NCBI RefSeq assembly: GCF_000237325.1
Contig: NC_017542.1
Coordinates: 1,619,501-1,683,500 of the forward strand
Length of the DNA: 64,000 nucleotides
Reading direction: 5' to 3'
From: Paenibacillus polymyxa M1
GTDB lineage: Bacteria; Bacillota; Bacilli; Paenibacillales; Paenibacillaceae
A model generated the notes under the pieces. The model did not search any database. It was given only the letters and a program-made list of their open reading frames with translations, and was not told where the DNA came from. The position numbers and the translations under genes were made by a program. Positions within the stretch are counted from its first letter, which is position 1. The number at the start of each line of letters is the position of its first letter. Below are positions 27,433-36,060 of the stretch, one piece after another.

Positions 27433-28617
27433 ATGAGTGAGAAACAGTGGAAAATCGAAAGCAGATTGGCACAAATTGGTTCGATTGAGGAGCCAGTAAC
27501 TGGGGCTGTTAATTACCCGATTTACCAATCTACGGCGTTCCGCCATCCCCGTCTGGGCCAAAGCACTGGGTTTGATTACATTCGGACGATTAATCCCACG
27601 CGAAAGGTACTGGAAGAGGCTGCTGCTGCACTTGAATCTGGTGATGCAGGCTTTGCTTGCAGCTCAGGTATGGCAGCGCTGCAAACTGTATTTGCATTGT
27701 TTGGACAGGGAGACCACCTCATTGTATCGCTGGATCTTTATGGCGGGACCTATCGTTTGCTAGAGCGTATTTTATCCAAATTTGGTGTGACCGCAAGCTA
27801 TGTGGATACAAACGATCTTGAAGCACTCCAACAGTCATGTCGACCGAATACCAAAGCAGTATTCATAGAAACGCCTACAAACCCGTTAATGATGATAACT
27901 GATATTCAAGCGGTGGCTTCATGGGCATCACAACATGAGTTGCTTACTATTGTAGATAATACACTGCTAACACCATATTTTCAGCGGCCATTGGAACTGG
28001 GTGCGGATATTGTGGTACATAGCGCAACCAAATATTTGGGCGGGCACAACGATGTGCTGGCAGGGTTGATTGTAACCAAAGGAAAAGAGCTGTCAGCTGA
28101 AATTTCCTTCCTGCACAATTCCATAGGGGCCGTGCTTTCCCCTAGCGACTGTTATCAGTTGATGAAGGGGATGAAGACGTTAGCGCTGCGCATGGATCGA
28201 CATGAGCATAATGCAACGGTGTTGTCTAATTATTTACTGACGCATCCGGCAGTGGCGGAAGTATTTTACCCGGCGCTTGAAGGTCATCCGGGTCGTGAGA
28301 TACAAAATAAACAATCCAGCGGAAACACAGGGATTTTCTCTTTTAAAGTGAAGGATGCTCGCTACGTTGAGCCTTTGCTTCGCCATATTAAGCTTATTGC
28401 GTTTGCCGAAAGTCTGGGCGGTGTGGAATCGCTAATGACTTATCCTGCTGTACAGACACATGCGGATATACCGGCAGAAATTCGGGATGCAGTCGGGGTA
28501 GATGACAGGTTGCTTCGTTTCTCCGTAGGTATCGAGCATACAGATGACCTGATTGAAGATTTGCGTTCGGCACTGGAAGCGGCACGTCAAGAAGTAGAAG
28601 GAGGGGAACAGCAATGA
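27433..28617 (+). CDS. metI: Cystathionine gamma-synthase / O-acetylhomoserine thiolyase, MetI-like
   Basis: A 394-residue Cys/Met-metabolism PLP enzyme. Signature segments are YIRTINPTRKVLEEAAAALESG, SSGMAALQT, ETPTNPLMMITD, the lysine in VVHSATKYLGGHNDVLAG, and SLGGVESLMTYPA. It condenses acyl-homoserine with cysteine or sulfide. ATG 27433 is chosen because AGGAGG lies 6 nt upstream. It is 124 nt after metA and overlaps metC by four bases, which indicates translational coupling as in B. subtilis metIC. MetI versus MetC identity is inferred from order and similarity. Confidence 0.88.
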   Translation: MSEKQWKIESRLAQIGSIEEPVTGAVNYPIYQSTAFRHPRLGQSTGFDYIRTINPTRKVLEEAAAALESGDAGFACSSGMAALQTVFALFGQGDHLIVSLDLYGGTYRLLERILSKFGVTASYVDTNDLEALQQSCRPNTKAVFIETPTNPLMMITDIQAVASWASQHELLTIVDNTLLTPYFQRPLELGADIVVHSATKYLGGHNDVLAGLIVTKGKELSAEISFLHNSIGAVLSPSDCYQLMKGMKTLALRMDRHEHNATVLSNYLLTHPAVAEVFYPALEGHPGREIQNKQSSGNTGIFSFKVKDARYVEPLLRHIKLIAFAESLGGVESLMTYPAVQTHADIPAEIRDAVGVDDRLLRFSVGIEHTDDLIEDLRSALEAARQEVEGGEQQ

Positions 28618-29792
28618 TAGAGGATGCGAGGAAGATCGGAGAGGATCTGGACAAAGGGCGGAAATTCGCAACCAAGCTGCTGCATTTTGGCTCTGAAATT
28701 GACAGTGTTACAGGGGCATCGAGTGTCCCGATCTATCAAGCTTCGACCTTTCACCATCATGATATTTTTAATCCTCCGCAGCATGATTATAGCCGTTCAG
28801 GTAATCCGACACGACAAGCTTTAGAAGATTATATCGCATTATTAGAAGGCGGAGCTTGCGGTTTTGCCTTTGCCTCTGGTATGGCTGCTATCTCCACTAC
28901 ATTTATGCTCTTATCGGCTGGTGATCATGTCATTGTTTCGGAGGACGTATATGGAGGAACATATCGACTGCTGACCTCCATCTTGAAACGGATGAATATC
29001 GAAACGACCTTCGTTGATATGACGGATCTCAACCTTGTGAAAGAGGCGTTGCAGGAGAATACAAGGGCTGTGTATATGGAAACCCCCTCTAATCCGACAC
29101 TCAAAATTACCGATGTGGCAGGAATAACCTCTTGGGCAAGAGATAATGGGCTGTTGACGTTATTGGATAATACTTTTATGACACCTTATTATCAACGTCC
29201 GATTGAGCAGGGAGTCGATATTGTATTGCACAGTGCGACCAAGTTTTTAGGTGGACACAGTGATGTACTGGCAGGACTTGCGGTAGCTCGTACTGAATCA
29301 TTGGGGAGACAAATCAAGCAGCTGCAGAATGGATTGGGTACCGTGCTGGCTCCGCAAGAGTCTTGGTTGCTTATGCGTGGGATGAAGACACTGGAAGCGC
29401 GTATGGCTCACAGCGAAAAAAGTGCAGCTAAGCTTGCAAACTGGCTAAACGAGCGCAATGACATTGAAGCGGTATACTATCCGGGTTTGGAGAACCATCC
29501 AGGGCGTGCAGTTCATGAGAGTCAATCGAGCGGTTATGGTGCAGTGATATCGTTTGATGTGGGTTCTGGTGAGCGTGCAAAAGAGGTCCTCAGTCGTGTA
29601 CGTATTCCCATTGTGGCGGTGAGTCTGGGAGCTGTGGAAAGTATCTTGTCGTACCCAGCAATGATGTCACATGCGGCTATGCCGCAAAGTGTACGGTTGG
29701 AGCGCAGGATTACGGACGGTCTACTCCGTTTTTCCGTAGGTCTGGAGGACATTGATGACCTGATCCGTGATCTGGATGAGGCGTTGCGCTAG
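28614..29792 (+). CDS. metC: Cystathionine beta-lyase, MetC-like
   Basis: A 392-residue PLP enzyme of the same family as its neighbour (SRSGNPTRQALEDYIALLEGG, FASGMAAIST, PSNPTLKITD, lysine in VLHSATKFLGGHSDVLAG). It is predicted to cleave cystathionine to homocysteine. Its ATG overlaps the TGA of metI in ATGA. The two proteins share extensive similarity and probably arose by duplication. The metA-metI-metC order places the route from homoserine to homocysteine under one S-box. A terminator follows. Confidence 0.88.
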   Translation: MIEDARKIGEDLDKGRKFATKLLHFGSEIDSVTGASSVPIYQASTFHHHDIFNPPQHDYSRSGNPTRQALEDYIALLEGGACGFAFASGMAAISTTFMLLSAGDHVIVSEDVYGGTYRLLTSILKRMNIETTFVDMTDLNLVKEALQENTRAVYMETPSNPTLKITDVAGITSWARDNGLLTLLDNTFMTPYYQRPIEQGVDIVLHSATKFLGGHSDVLAGLAVARTESLGRQIKQLQNGLGTVLAPQESWLLMRGMKTLEARMAHSEKSAAKLANWLNERNDIEAVYYPGLENHPGRAVHESQSSGYGAVISFDVGSGERAKEVLSRVRIPIVAVSLGAVESILSYPAMMSHAAMPQSVRLERRITDGLLRFSVGLEDIDDLIRDLDEALR

Positions 29793-29852
29793 AACGTTAG
29801 CACATCCGCAGCAGCTTAACGTTATACGAAGGAAGCAAATAGGTACAGCTTT

Positions 29853-29893
29853 AAGCAGCAGGTTTCCGGTATTCAGGAGACTTGCTGTTTTCT
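29853..29893 (+). terminator. Terminator of the met operon
   Basis: AGCAGCAGGTTTCC and GGAGACTTGCTGTT form a long imperfect stem followed by TTTTC. Confidence 0.8.
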
Positions 29894-29967
29894 ATATGAA
29901 TGACATGAAAGACAGTGTGAAAAAAGGCACTTTTCAGTCTAAGTATGGTTCCTTACCTAAAGATATG

Positions 29968-29996
29968 TTAGTATTATCATTAGGTTTTACTATGCT
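29968..29996 (+). promoter_or_regulatory. Possible promoter of mqnC
   Basis: TTAGTA, 17 nt, TATGCT in an AT-rich stretch; the only reasonable pair in the 341-nt gap before mqnC. It would give a leader of about 130 nt with no hairpin I can name. Confidence 0.35.
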
Positions 29997-30133
29997 AAAT
30001 AGCACAGACAACATACAAGGCTAGTCATGAACATACATTACGGCAGGGTTCGAACGCAGGTTTGTGAAAGCATTCTCGTTCATACGTCCTGTCTTTCATT
30101 TCGTCGCCCTGTGACAGCGAAGGAGGATACACC

Positions 30134-31267
30134 ATGAGTGTAATCGACCATATTTTAGATAAAGCCCTACGCGGCGAACGCCTGAATTTAGAGGATACCG
30201 TTGCTTTGTTCGAATCAGACGAGGTTGAAAAAATAGGTCATGCCGCAAATAAAGTCATGAATCGTATGCATCCCGATCCCATAAAAACCTTTGTCATCGG
30301 ACGAAATATTAACTATACGAACGTGTGTGACGTATACTGCCGCTTTTGCGCTTTTTACCGTAGACCGGGTTCCGATGAAGGTTATGTTTTGCCGGATGAG
30401 GTAATTTTTCAAAAAATTAAGGAAACGCAGGAAGTAGGTGGCACCGAAATCCTAATGCAAGGCGGTGTAAATCCAAATCTGCCATTCAGCTATTATACCG
30501 ATTTGCTAAAAGCTATTAAGGAACGTTTTCCCGATATCACGATGCACTCCTTCTCACCAGCTGAAATTCATAAAATGAAGGAAAAATCCGGTCTATCCAT
30601 GGAGGAAACGATTCGGGCCATTCATGAAGCTGGGTTGGATTCGCTGCCAGGCGGAGGCGGAGAAATTTTGGACGACCGCACACGCCGCAAAATTAGCCGT
30701 CTCAAAGGCTCCTGGCGTGATTGGATGGATGTTATGCAAACAGCTCACAAGGTTGGGATGAACACGACAGCTACGATGGTTATCGGCTTTGGCGAGTTGA
30801 TGGAGGAGCGTGCACTGCATTTGTTGCGTGTCCGTGATGCTCAGGACGAATGCATTGAAAACAAGTATAACTCTGAAGGATTTTTGGCCTTTATTCCATG
30901 GACCTTCCAACCAGACAACACCAACCTGAAGAAGGAACGCCAGACGCCAGAGGAGTATTTGAAAACTGTAGCGATCAGTCGTCTTGTTTTGGATAACATC
31001 AAGCATATCCAGTCTTCATGGGTAACCATGGGACCGGAAATCGGTAAAAAATCGCTGTACTACGGTTGCGATGATTTTGGCAGCACCATGATTGAGGAGA
31101 ACGTAGTTTCCGCTGCAGGTGCAACGTATAAGGTCAACATTGAATCCATTTTACAGTTGATCCGTGAGACGGGTCACATTCCGGCACAGCGCAATACCCG
31201 TTATGATATAATTCGTACTTTTGACAGTGCCAGCAGTATTGAGCATGACTTTATTATGCAAAATTAA
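30134..31267 (+). CDS. mqnC: Cyclic dehypoxanthinyl futalosine synthase-like radical SAM enzyme
   Basis: A 377-residue radical SAM protein. The cluster motif is CDVYCRFCAF (CxxxCxxC), preceded by GRNINYTNVC as in MqnC. It also has EILMQGGVNP, HSFSPAEIHKM, ETIRAIHEAGLDSLPGGGGEIL and TTATMVIGFGE. MqnC cyclises dehypoxanthine futalosine in the futalosine route to menaquinone. No other futalosine gene (mqnA, mqnB, mqnD, mqnE) is in the window, and Bacilli mostly use the men pathway, so its real role here is open. ATG 30134 has GAAGGAGGA upstream. It appears monocistronic. Confidence 0.88.
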   Translation: MSVIDHILDKALRGERLNLEDTVALFESDEVEKIGHAANKVMNRMHPDPIKTFVIGRNINYTNVCDVYCRFCAFYRRPGSDEGYVLPDEVIFQKIKETQEVGGTEILMQGGVNPNLPFSYYTDLLKAIKERFPDITMHSFSPAEIHKMKEKSGLSMEETIRAIHEAGLDSLPGGGGEILDDRTRRKISRLKGSWRDWMDVMQTAHKVGMNTTATMVIGFGELMEERALHLLRVRDAQDECIENKYNSEGFLAFIPWTFQPDNTNLKKERQTPEEYLKTVAISRLVLDNIKHIQSSWVTMGPEIGKKSLYYGCDDFGSTMIEENVVSAAGATYKVNIESILQLIRETGHIPAQRNTRYDIIRTFDSASSIEHDFIMQN

Positions 31268-31291
31268 GACCTGTTATTAGGTGCTATAACC

Positions 31292-31349
31292 AGAACGCTT
31301 ATCTATCACTAATCCAAATGGAGGGATTGATGTAGATAAGCGTTCTTTG
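31292..31349 (+). terminator. Hairpin terminator downstream of mqnC
   Basis: AGAACGCTTATCTA and TAGATAAGCGTTCT form a perfect 14-bp stem with a 27-nt loop. The T tract is short (TTTG). Confidence 0.7.
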
Positions 31350-31381
31350 TCGTCTGTTAGAAACAACAGAATGGCTTAGAT

Positions 31382-31526
31382 GGGCGGTCGGCTAGTCTCC
31401 TGCAAAGGACCGCCCTCTCCAAAGGTATACGGCCTATTTCGGTGAACAAATCTTTGAACTGCCACCGCCCTTGTAAGCGGCTGTTGCTAAAGAGTAGGGA
31501 TGCTACAACATCCTTACTCTTTTTTA
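31382..31526. ncRNA. Unassigned structured intergenic RNA candidate
   Basis: Between mqnC and the convergent yitT gene are three hairpins: GGGCGGTC/GACCGCCC (31382-31415), CCGC/GCGG (about 31465-31480), and the terminator at 31490-31526. Together they could be a small RNA of about 150-180 nt on the plus strand or the 3' end of the yitT transcript. No open frame and no known RNA family is evident. Confidence 0.3.
31490..31526. terminator. Bidirectional terminator facing yitT
   Basis: AAGAGTAGGGATG and CATCCTTACTCTT with a short loop; TTTTTT on the plus strand and a shorter tract on the minus strand. It can end the minus-strand yitT transcript. Confidence 0.8.
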
Positions 31527-31615
31527 GTGTCTACATATTAGCTATATTGTATCATTATTGCCAATCCGCATGACAATGGAGTAAAAGCGTATTTTGGTTA
31601 ATATATTGGGCTTTG

Positions 31616-32488
31616 CTACGTTTCCCAGCACTTCATATGCATGATCTCAGCCTGTGGGTCTGCCATTTGGATGACTGCCTTAAAGCGCTGCAAATCTAGA
31701 AGATGAACGCTGTAAACGATGACCATTTGTTCTTTTTTATCTGATTCACTTTTCATCTTACCCTTTATCTGGGCAGAGCCTTCAATAGGTGTGCCGTGTA
31801 AACGCAACCTGCGATATATGGCATCTTCGACAGTTTGCTGTTTTTTGCTGACAACACAGACCATGCGTCTCAGACCAGTAAACATCAGCCGGGTCGTTTC
31901 ATATGCAGCGAGACAGGATAAGGCGGAATAGAGGGCTGGCTCCCATCCTAACACAAAGCCAGCCGTAATGAGCAGCAGGCCATTACACAACATTACAATC
32001 TGTATTAACGGAATTTTCCGATGGGTTAGTACCAAAGTGGATGGACGGCCATCGTCAGATTCGCTAAGTCCTAGTGAATCAAGCAGCCCCCCGTGACGAG
32101 CTGTCAGTGCTGCGCCAAGCCCAATACAGATTCCGCCTCCCAAAGCGCATACGACCGGATGGCCGCTCACTGCCGGAAAAGGCGAGAGAATGATGGCTGA
32201 GCCTGAAAAGGCAAACAAGCCGGGGAGTGCGCGAAGCAGCATGGGCTTGTGAGTAAACAAAGAATACAGCAGCATTAGTGGCAAGTTTAATACGAATAGC
32301 AGCAATCCAAAATGCTCCTGTGTGTAAAGCGACATGAGTCTGGAGATCCCCGTAACGCCTCCAGCGATCATATCGTGCGGATGTAAAAACAATTCCAGAC
32401 CGACGGATGCCGTAATTCCGCCAATCACCGTATAAAAGACAGGGAACCTGCTCGCATCTCCTGAAGCGGGCTTCACAAGCCGCCTCAT
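31616..32488 (-). CDS. YitT family membrane protein (DUF161/DUF2179)
   Basis: A 290-residue protein. Five or so N-terminal hydrophobic segments with GGITASVGLELFLHPHDMIAGGVTGIS fit the YitT family. The C-terminal domain (VCVVSKKQQTVEDAIYRR, VVYSVHLLDLQRFKAVI, DPQAEIMH) is the cytoplasmic DUF2179 module. Function is unknown. ATG 32488 has no Shine-Dalgarno of its own, and no in-frame start lies upstream. Its first bases overlap the stop of an 11-codon ORF that has a strong ribosome binding site (see 32485-32520). Confidence 0.85.
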   Translation of the reverse strand: MRRLVKPASGDASRFPVFYTVIGGITASVGLELFLHPHDMIAGGVTGISRLMSLYTQEHFGLLLFVLNLPLMLLYSLFTHKPMLLRALPGLFAFSGSAIILSPFPAVSGHPVVCALGGGICIGLGAALTARHGGLLDSLGLSESDDGRPSTLVLTHRKIPLIQIVMLCNGLLLITAGFVLGWEPALYSALSCLAAYETTRLMFTGLRRMVCVVSKKQQTVEDAIYRRLRLHGTPIEGSAQIKGKMKSESDKKEQMVIVYSVHLLDLQRFKAVIQMADPQAEIMHMKCWET

Positions 32489-32520
32489 AGAGTTTCGGCA
32501 TGTTTTACAGCGTGCGGCAT
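32485..32520 (-). CDS. 11-codon leader ORF coupled to the YitT gene
   Basis: ATG 32520 with TAGGAGGGAAGGCT immediately upstream encodes MPHAVKHAETL. Its TGA (32487-32485) overlaps the ATG of the YitT gene as ATGA. The YitT start lacks its own ribosome binding site, so translation probably passes from the mini-ORF to it. The peptide itself resembles nothing known. Confidence 0.5.
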   Translation of the reverse strand: MPHAVKHAETL

Positions 32521-32560
32521 AGCCTTCCCTCCTATGGATTGTCGTATCCAGCTTTTACAG

Positions 32561-33787
32561 TTACGCCGATTTGCTTTCTTCCTTTCGTAAGCGAGGGTCC
32601 TTAAATTTGAATACTTTGTTTAGCATATTAAAGATAGGCTTTGACTGCTTTGTCAGAAGTGGTCCAAGAATTGCCAGTATGAGTACATAGATGGCTGCAA
32701 AAGGTTGAACAATATCAAGCAAACCGCCTTCTTTACTCAAGTTGGCCATGATGATCGAAAATTCGCCTCGCGCCACAATAGTTAAACCGATATTTGCGCA
32801 TGCTTTGGGAGATAAGGACGCCGTACGCCCAGCCAGCATACCCGCCCAAATATTACCCAATAGTGTGAGAAGGACTGCTGCCAGCGCAAGCCATATGGCG
32901 TTACCTCCTAAGGACAGCGGATCAATGGAGAGTCCGAAGCTGAAGAAGAACAGGGCACCGAAGAAATCACGGAAAGGAACAATTAAATGTTCAATCCGTT
33001 TGGCGTGTTCCGTTTCGGCCAGTACTAGACCAACCAGCAGGGCTCCAATAGCTTCCGCTACATGAATCGTTTCCGAAAAGCCAGCCACCAGTAACAGTGA
33101 GCCAAAAACAACAAGTCCGAATACCTCATTGGAGCGGATACGGAGAATCCGATTTAGCAGAGGGACGGCCTTTCGACCGATAATAATAACTGCAAGCATA
33201 AAGCCAAGCGCGATGAGTGCCGATAGCAGTACACCCCCGAGCGAGGAAGAATCGCTAAGAACCAATCCGGAGAGGATGGAGATGTAGACGGCGAGGAAAA
33301 CATCCTCAAACATAATAATACCTAAAATCATTTCTGTTTCAGCATTAGCGGTACGCTTGAGATCGACCAGCACCTTGGCTGCAATAGCACTGGATGATAT
33401 TGTCGTAATTCCGGCAATAACCAGTGTCTCTGCTACAGGAAAGCCGCTCAGGAAGCCCAGAGCCAGCCCCAGTGTAAAATTGATGCCAATATAAATGGTA
33501 CCGCCTACAGCAATGGAACGACCTGATTTAATCAACCGACCTACTGAGAACTCCAGCCCTAAGTAGAAGAGAAGAAACAGCACTCCGATTCTCCCCATAA
33601 AATCAATAAACGGGGCGCTTTCGATAAACCGAAAATCAAAATGCCATAGCTCCATCGCATGCGGTCCAACTGCCATTCCGATCAGAATATAAAAAGGGAT
33701 GACCGAGAAGCGCAGTTTGGAGGATATCAGCCCGGCTGCAGCGATTAGAGCAATAGCCAATCCAACCTCAAATACCAGATGATCCAT
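32561..33787 (-). CDS. khtU: K+/H+ antiporter KhtU-like (CPA2)
   Basis: A 408-residue membrane protein with about 12-13 hydrophobic segments. It carries CPA2 hallmarks such as GVLFLLFYLGLEFSV, ITTISSSAIAAKVL, MILGIIMFEDVFLAVY (acidic pair in the ion path) and IVARGEFSIIMANL. It lacks a C-terminal TrkA-N domain. The regulatory TrkA-C protein is encoded 4 nt upstream, as in B. subtilis khtTU, which exports K+ and other monovalent cations under alkaline or dicarbonyl stress. Confidence 0.9.
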   Translation of the reverse strand: MDHLVFEVGLAIALIAAAGLISSKLRFSVIPFYILIGMAVGPHAMELWHFDFRFIESAPFIDFMGRIGVLFLLFYLGLEFSVGRLIKSGRSIAVGGTIYIGINFTLGLALGFLSGFPVAETLVIAGITTISSSAIAAKVLVDLKRTANAETEMILGIIMFEDVFLAVYISILSGLVLSDSSSLGGVLLSALIALGFMLAVIIIGRKAVPLLNRILRIRSNEVFGLVVFGSLLLVAGFSETIHVAEAIGALLVGLVLAETEHAKRIEHLIVPFRDFFGALFFFSFGLSIDPLSLGGNAIWLALAAVLLTLLGNIWAGMLAGRTASLSPKACANIGLTIVARGEFSIIMANLSKEGGLLDIVQPFAAIYVLILAILGPLLTKQSKPIFNMLNKVFKFKDPRLRKEESKSA

Positions 33788-33791
33788 CCAA

Positions 33792-34286
33792 TCACCCGCT
33801 TCCGTTCATAAGGATTTGTTTAAAGCGTTTCTGCTGATCACGTTCTCCAACAACAACTACAGTGGCATCATCGCTAATAATCACTTCAGGGCCAGGATTT
33901 ACATATTTTTTTCCCTTTTTCTCCACAATGGCAATAACCGTGGCACCCGAATTTTGCCTTACATCCAGTTCCCCGATGGATTTTCCGACACTTGCATAGT
34001 GGGATTCCACTCTATACCATTCGATAATAAAATCGTCAAAAGTCATTTCTACACTTTCAAGCTGCTTGGGCTTATAAGTCATACCACCGATGATAGAGGC
34101 TACCAATCGTGCTTCCTGATCATTCAGGGTTGTCATAGAAATGCTTTGTTCCAGATTCTCGTAATCAAAGTGATATAGCTCACGTCTGCCATCATCATGA
34201 ATAATAATGACAATTCGGTCGCCACTCTCCGCATCTATTCGATATTTAATTCCAATTCCTGGTAAAATAGACTCTCGAATATCCAT
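33792..34286 (-). CDS. khtT: KhtT-like TrkA-C regulatory subunit
   Basis: A 164-residue soluble protein. An N-terminal domain (about 1-75, GIGIKYRIDAESGDRIVIIIHDDGRRELYHFD) precedes a TrkA-C domain (about 85-160, SIGELDVRQNSGATVIAIVEKKGKKYVNPGPEVIISDDATVVVVGERDQ). In B. subtilis KhtT gates the antiporter KhtU and binds c-di-AMP. AGGAGG lies 8 nt before ATG 34286. It forms a two-gene operon with khtU; no khtS is present. The 197-nt gap upstream (34287-34483) is AT-rich with no gene. Confidence 0.9.
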   Translation of the reverse strand: MDIRESILPGIGIKYRIDAESGDRIVIIIHDDGRRELYHFDYENLEQSISMTTLNDQEARLVASIIGGMTYKPKQLESVEMTFDDFIIEWYRVESHYASVGKSIGELDVRQNSGATVIAIVEKKGKKYVNPGPEVIISDDATVVVVGERDQQKRFKQILMNGSG

Positions 34287-34483
34287 TTATAAAGCCTCCT
34301 GTATAATACGTTTATTTAAGTGAATGATATAAGAAATAAATCACATACTTTGGGAGTGACATGATAAAATTAGAATTCATTAAATTTTAAATAAGAATGG
34401 AAAATGAAATTTTACGCATTAGATGAATAGGAAAAATTGGCAAAGAGACATGCAATTGTGGTGATATGCATGCTAAAAGGAGG

Positions 34484-34879
34484 TTAAGCCACATAACTAG
34501 AGGTGAATTTGATGGGGAATAAGAATAATTGCTTTTTTAGCTTACAGATGACAGGAATAAAAGGCAGACGTAGCTTAGGAATGCTCATGAGCAGCACAAG
34601 CGCTATCAAAATGACAAAGGGAAGTGATTTAGCCGCAGCAATCACCAGATGAAGTAACGGGGAGGATTTGCGCACCGCTGGTTTGGAATGATGCTCCAGA
34701 CCGTGAGAGTCCGTTTCTAACGAAGTAACCTCAGCCTGAAGCATAAGTGAAGAACCTGAAGTAAATTGAAGGGATTGAGTGGTATCTTCCGCGTGAAACG
34801 TCACAGGAAGGGACAAAATCTGAACGAGGCTCAATATGACGATCATGAATGTACGCAGCATGTTCAGCATCGTTGACAT
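34484..34879 (-). CDS. Small membrane protein of unknown function
   Basis: A 131-residue protein with an N-terminal hydrophobic segment (MIVILSLVQILSLPVTFHA, signal-like), an extracellular stretch of about 60 residues rich in S, T and H, and a second hydrophobic segment (SLPFVILIALVLLMSIPKLRLPF) before a basic tail. I recognise no family. ATG 34879 is chosen because AGGGAGGAG lies 5 nt upstream. It is monocistronic between khtT and the divergent ytxC-like gene. Confidence 0.65.
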   Translation of the reverse strand: MSTMLNMLRTFMIVILSLVQILSLPVTFHAEDTTQSLQFTSGSSLMLQAEVTSLETDSHGLEHHSKPAVRKSSPLLHLVIAAAKSLPFVILIALVLLMSIPKLRLPFIPVICKLKKQLFLFPIKFTSSYVA

Positions 34880-35117
34880 CTTATCTCCTCCCTCTTGTGA
34901 AAAATTCATATCACTATAACCTTAACATACCCCGCCCTAAATATTCAAACAGCTTTCGTTTTTACCTAATCACGGTAATTGTTTATAACACGCTTCACGT
35001 CTCTTTGAAACCTGATCAGCCTTTTTTGCATATGTCTTTCTGTTTCCAGTCGTTCACTTCGTATAACCCTTCGGAGGCCGCCATATACTGAAAGCAGTGA
35101 TCGAAAGGAGTGAGCCA

Positions 35118-35999
35118 ATGGAACTGTTTACAGTGTGGACCAATACAGACGGAGATCAAGAAACCGACCGTTTTTACGAAGTGGTCAAAAGTAGAACCAA
35201 GGGACTACATATGTCACGGCGCGGATTTCGATTCACTTTCAGACAGCTGGACAACAAAGTGGCATGGACCTGCAAGGGCACTGAAAGCAATTCGGCGTTT
35301 GAAAGCTTTCTTCCCTGTGTATACAGCATCATGTCTTCGGCAATAGCGGATTATATTATCGAAGTCAGGGAGTGGAGGATACTCAATCAAATTCTCAACA
35401 AAGCCTGCTCGTTGCTGGAGAAAGAGGATGTTGAACAAATTCGTAGCATGATTCGCTCACTGTTAAATGATGATGGTCCCCGAGGACGTTTAAAGCGTCA
35501 TGGTAAGCTGACCACTCTCCTGGAAAAGGATTTCAAGGAGCTTCGTGTGATCAATTTGGAAGGGCTTATTCAATTCAGACTGCATGCGTATAAAAAAGAG
35601 CTTGAAGAAATCGTTGACTATGCCATGGAAGAATTCTGGGCAGATCGGCAATACGAAGAATTTATGGGGCTGCTTAAATATTTTGTGTTTTTTCAGGAAA
35701 GCAAAGTTCCACTCGTGCATGTACTTCACCAAGGGGGGCATGATTTTACCATTCTCGATAGTGCCATGGTGCCCATACCGACTCCTGATGCAGATGATAT
35801 TATTGTGGAAATGCCCGGTATTGAACTGGAGATGGAGGTTGAAGATCGAATCGTCAGTACCCTTATTTCGATATCTCCTGCTTCCATTATATTGCACACA
35901 GACGATGAGCACACCCCTATTGTGCGGACGCTCCTGCATATTTTTGAAGATAAAGTGAAGCTAAGCAGACTTTATCCGGGGCAGGATGTTCAAAAATAA
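35118..35999 (+). CDS. ytxC: YtxC-like putative sporulation protein
   Basis: A 293-residue soluble protein that matches the YtxC family in pattern (SIMSSAIADYIIEVREWRILNQIL, INLEGLIQFRLHAYKKELEEIVDYAMEEF, ILHTDDEHTPIVRTLLHIFEDKV). B. subtilis YtxC is annotated as sporulation-related with no defined biochemical activity. ATG 35118 follows GAAAGGAG by 8 nt; the in-frame codon at 35097 precedes that site. Confidence 0.75.
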   Translation: MELFTVWTNTDGDQETDRFYEVVKSRTKGLHMSRRGFRFTFRQLDNKVAWTCKGTESNSAFESFLPCVYSIMSSAIADYIIEVREWRILNQILNKACSLLEKEDVEQIRSMIRSLLNDDGPRGRLKRHGKLTTLLEKDFKELRVINLEGLIQFRLHAYKKELEEIVDYAMEEFWADRQYEEFMGLLKYFVFFQESKVPLVHVLHQGGHDFTILDSAMVPIPTPDADDIIVEMPGIELEMEVEDRIVSTLISISPASIILHTDDEHTPIVRTLLHIFEDKVKLSRLYPGQDVQK

Positions 36000-36060
36000 T
36001 CAATAGTTCGTATAAACCTATGGATTTCTGGAAAGCCTTTGCCTCAAGGGGAGGTTTTTT

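Noticed and set aside
32079..32501. 140-codon ORF beginning MPKLYEAACEARF overlapping the YitT gene
   Set aside because: It is out of frame with the YitT coding sequence, and its protein has no membrane or family pattern.
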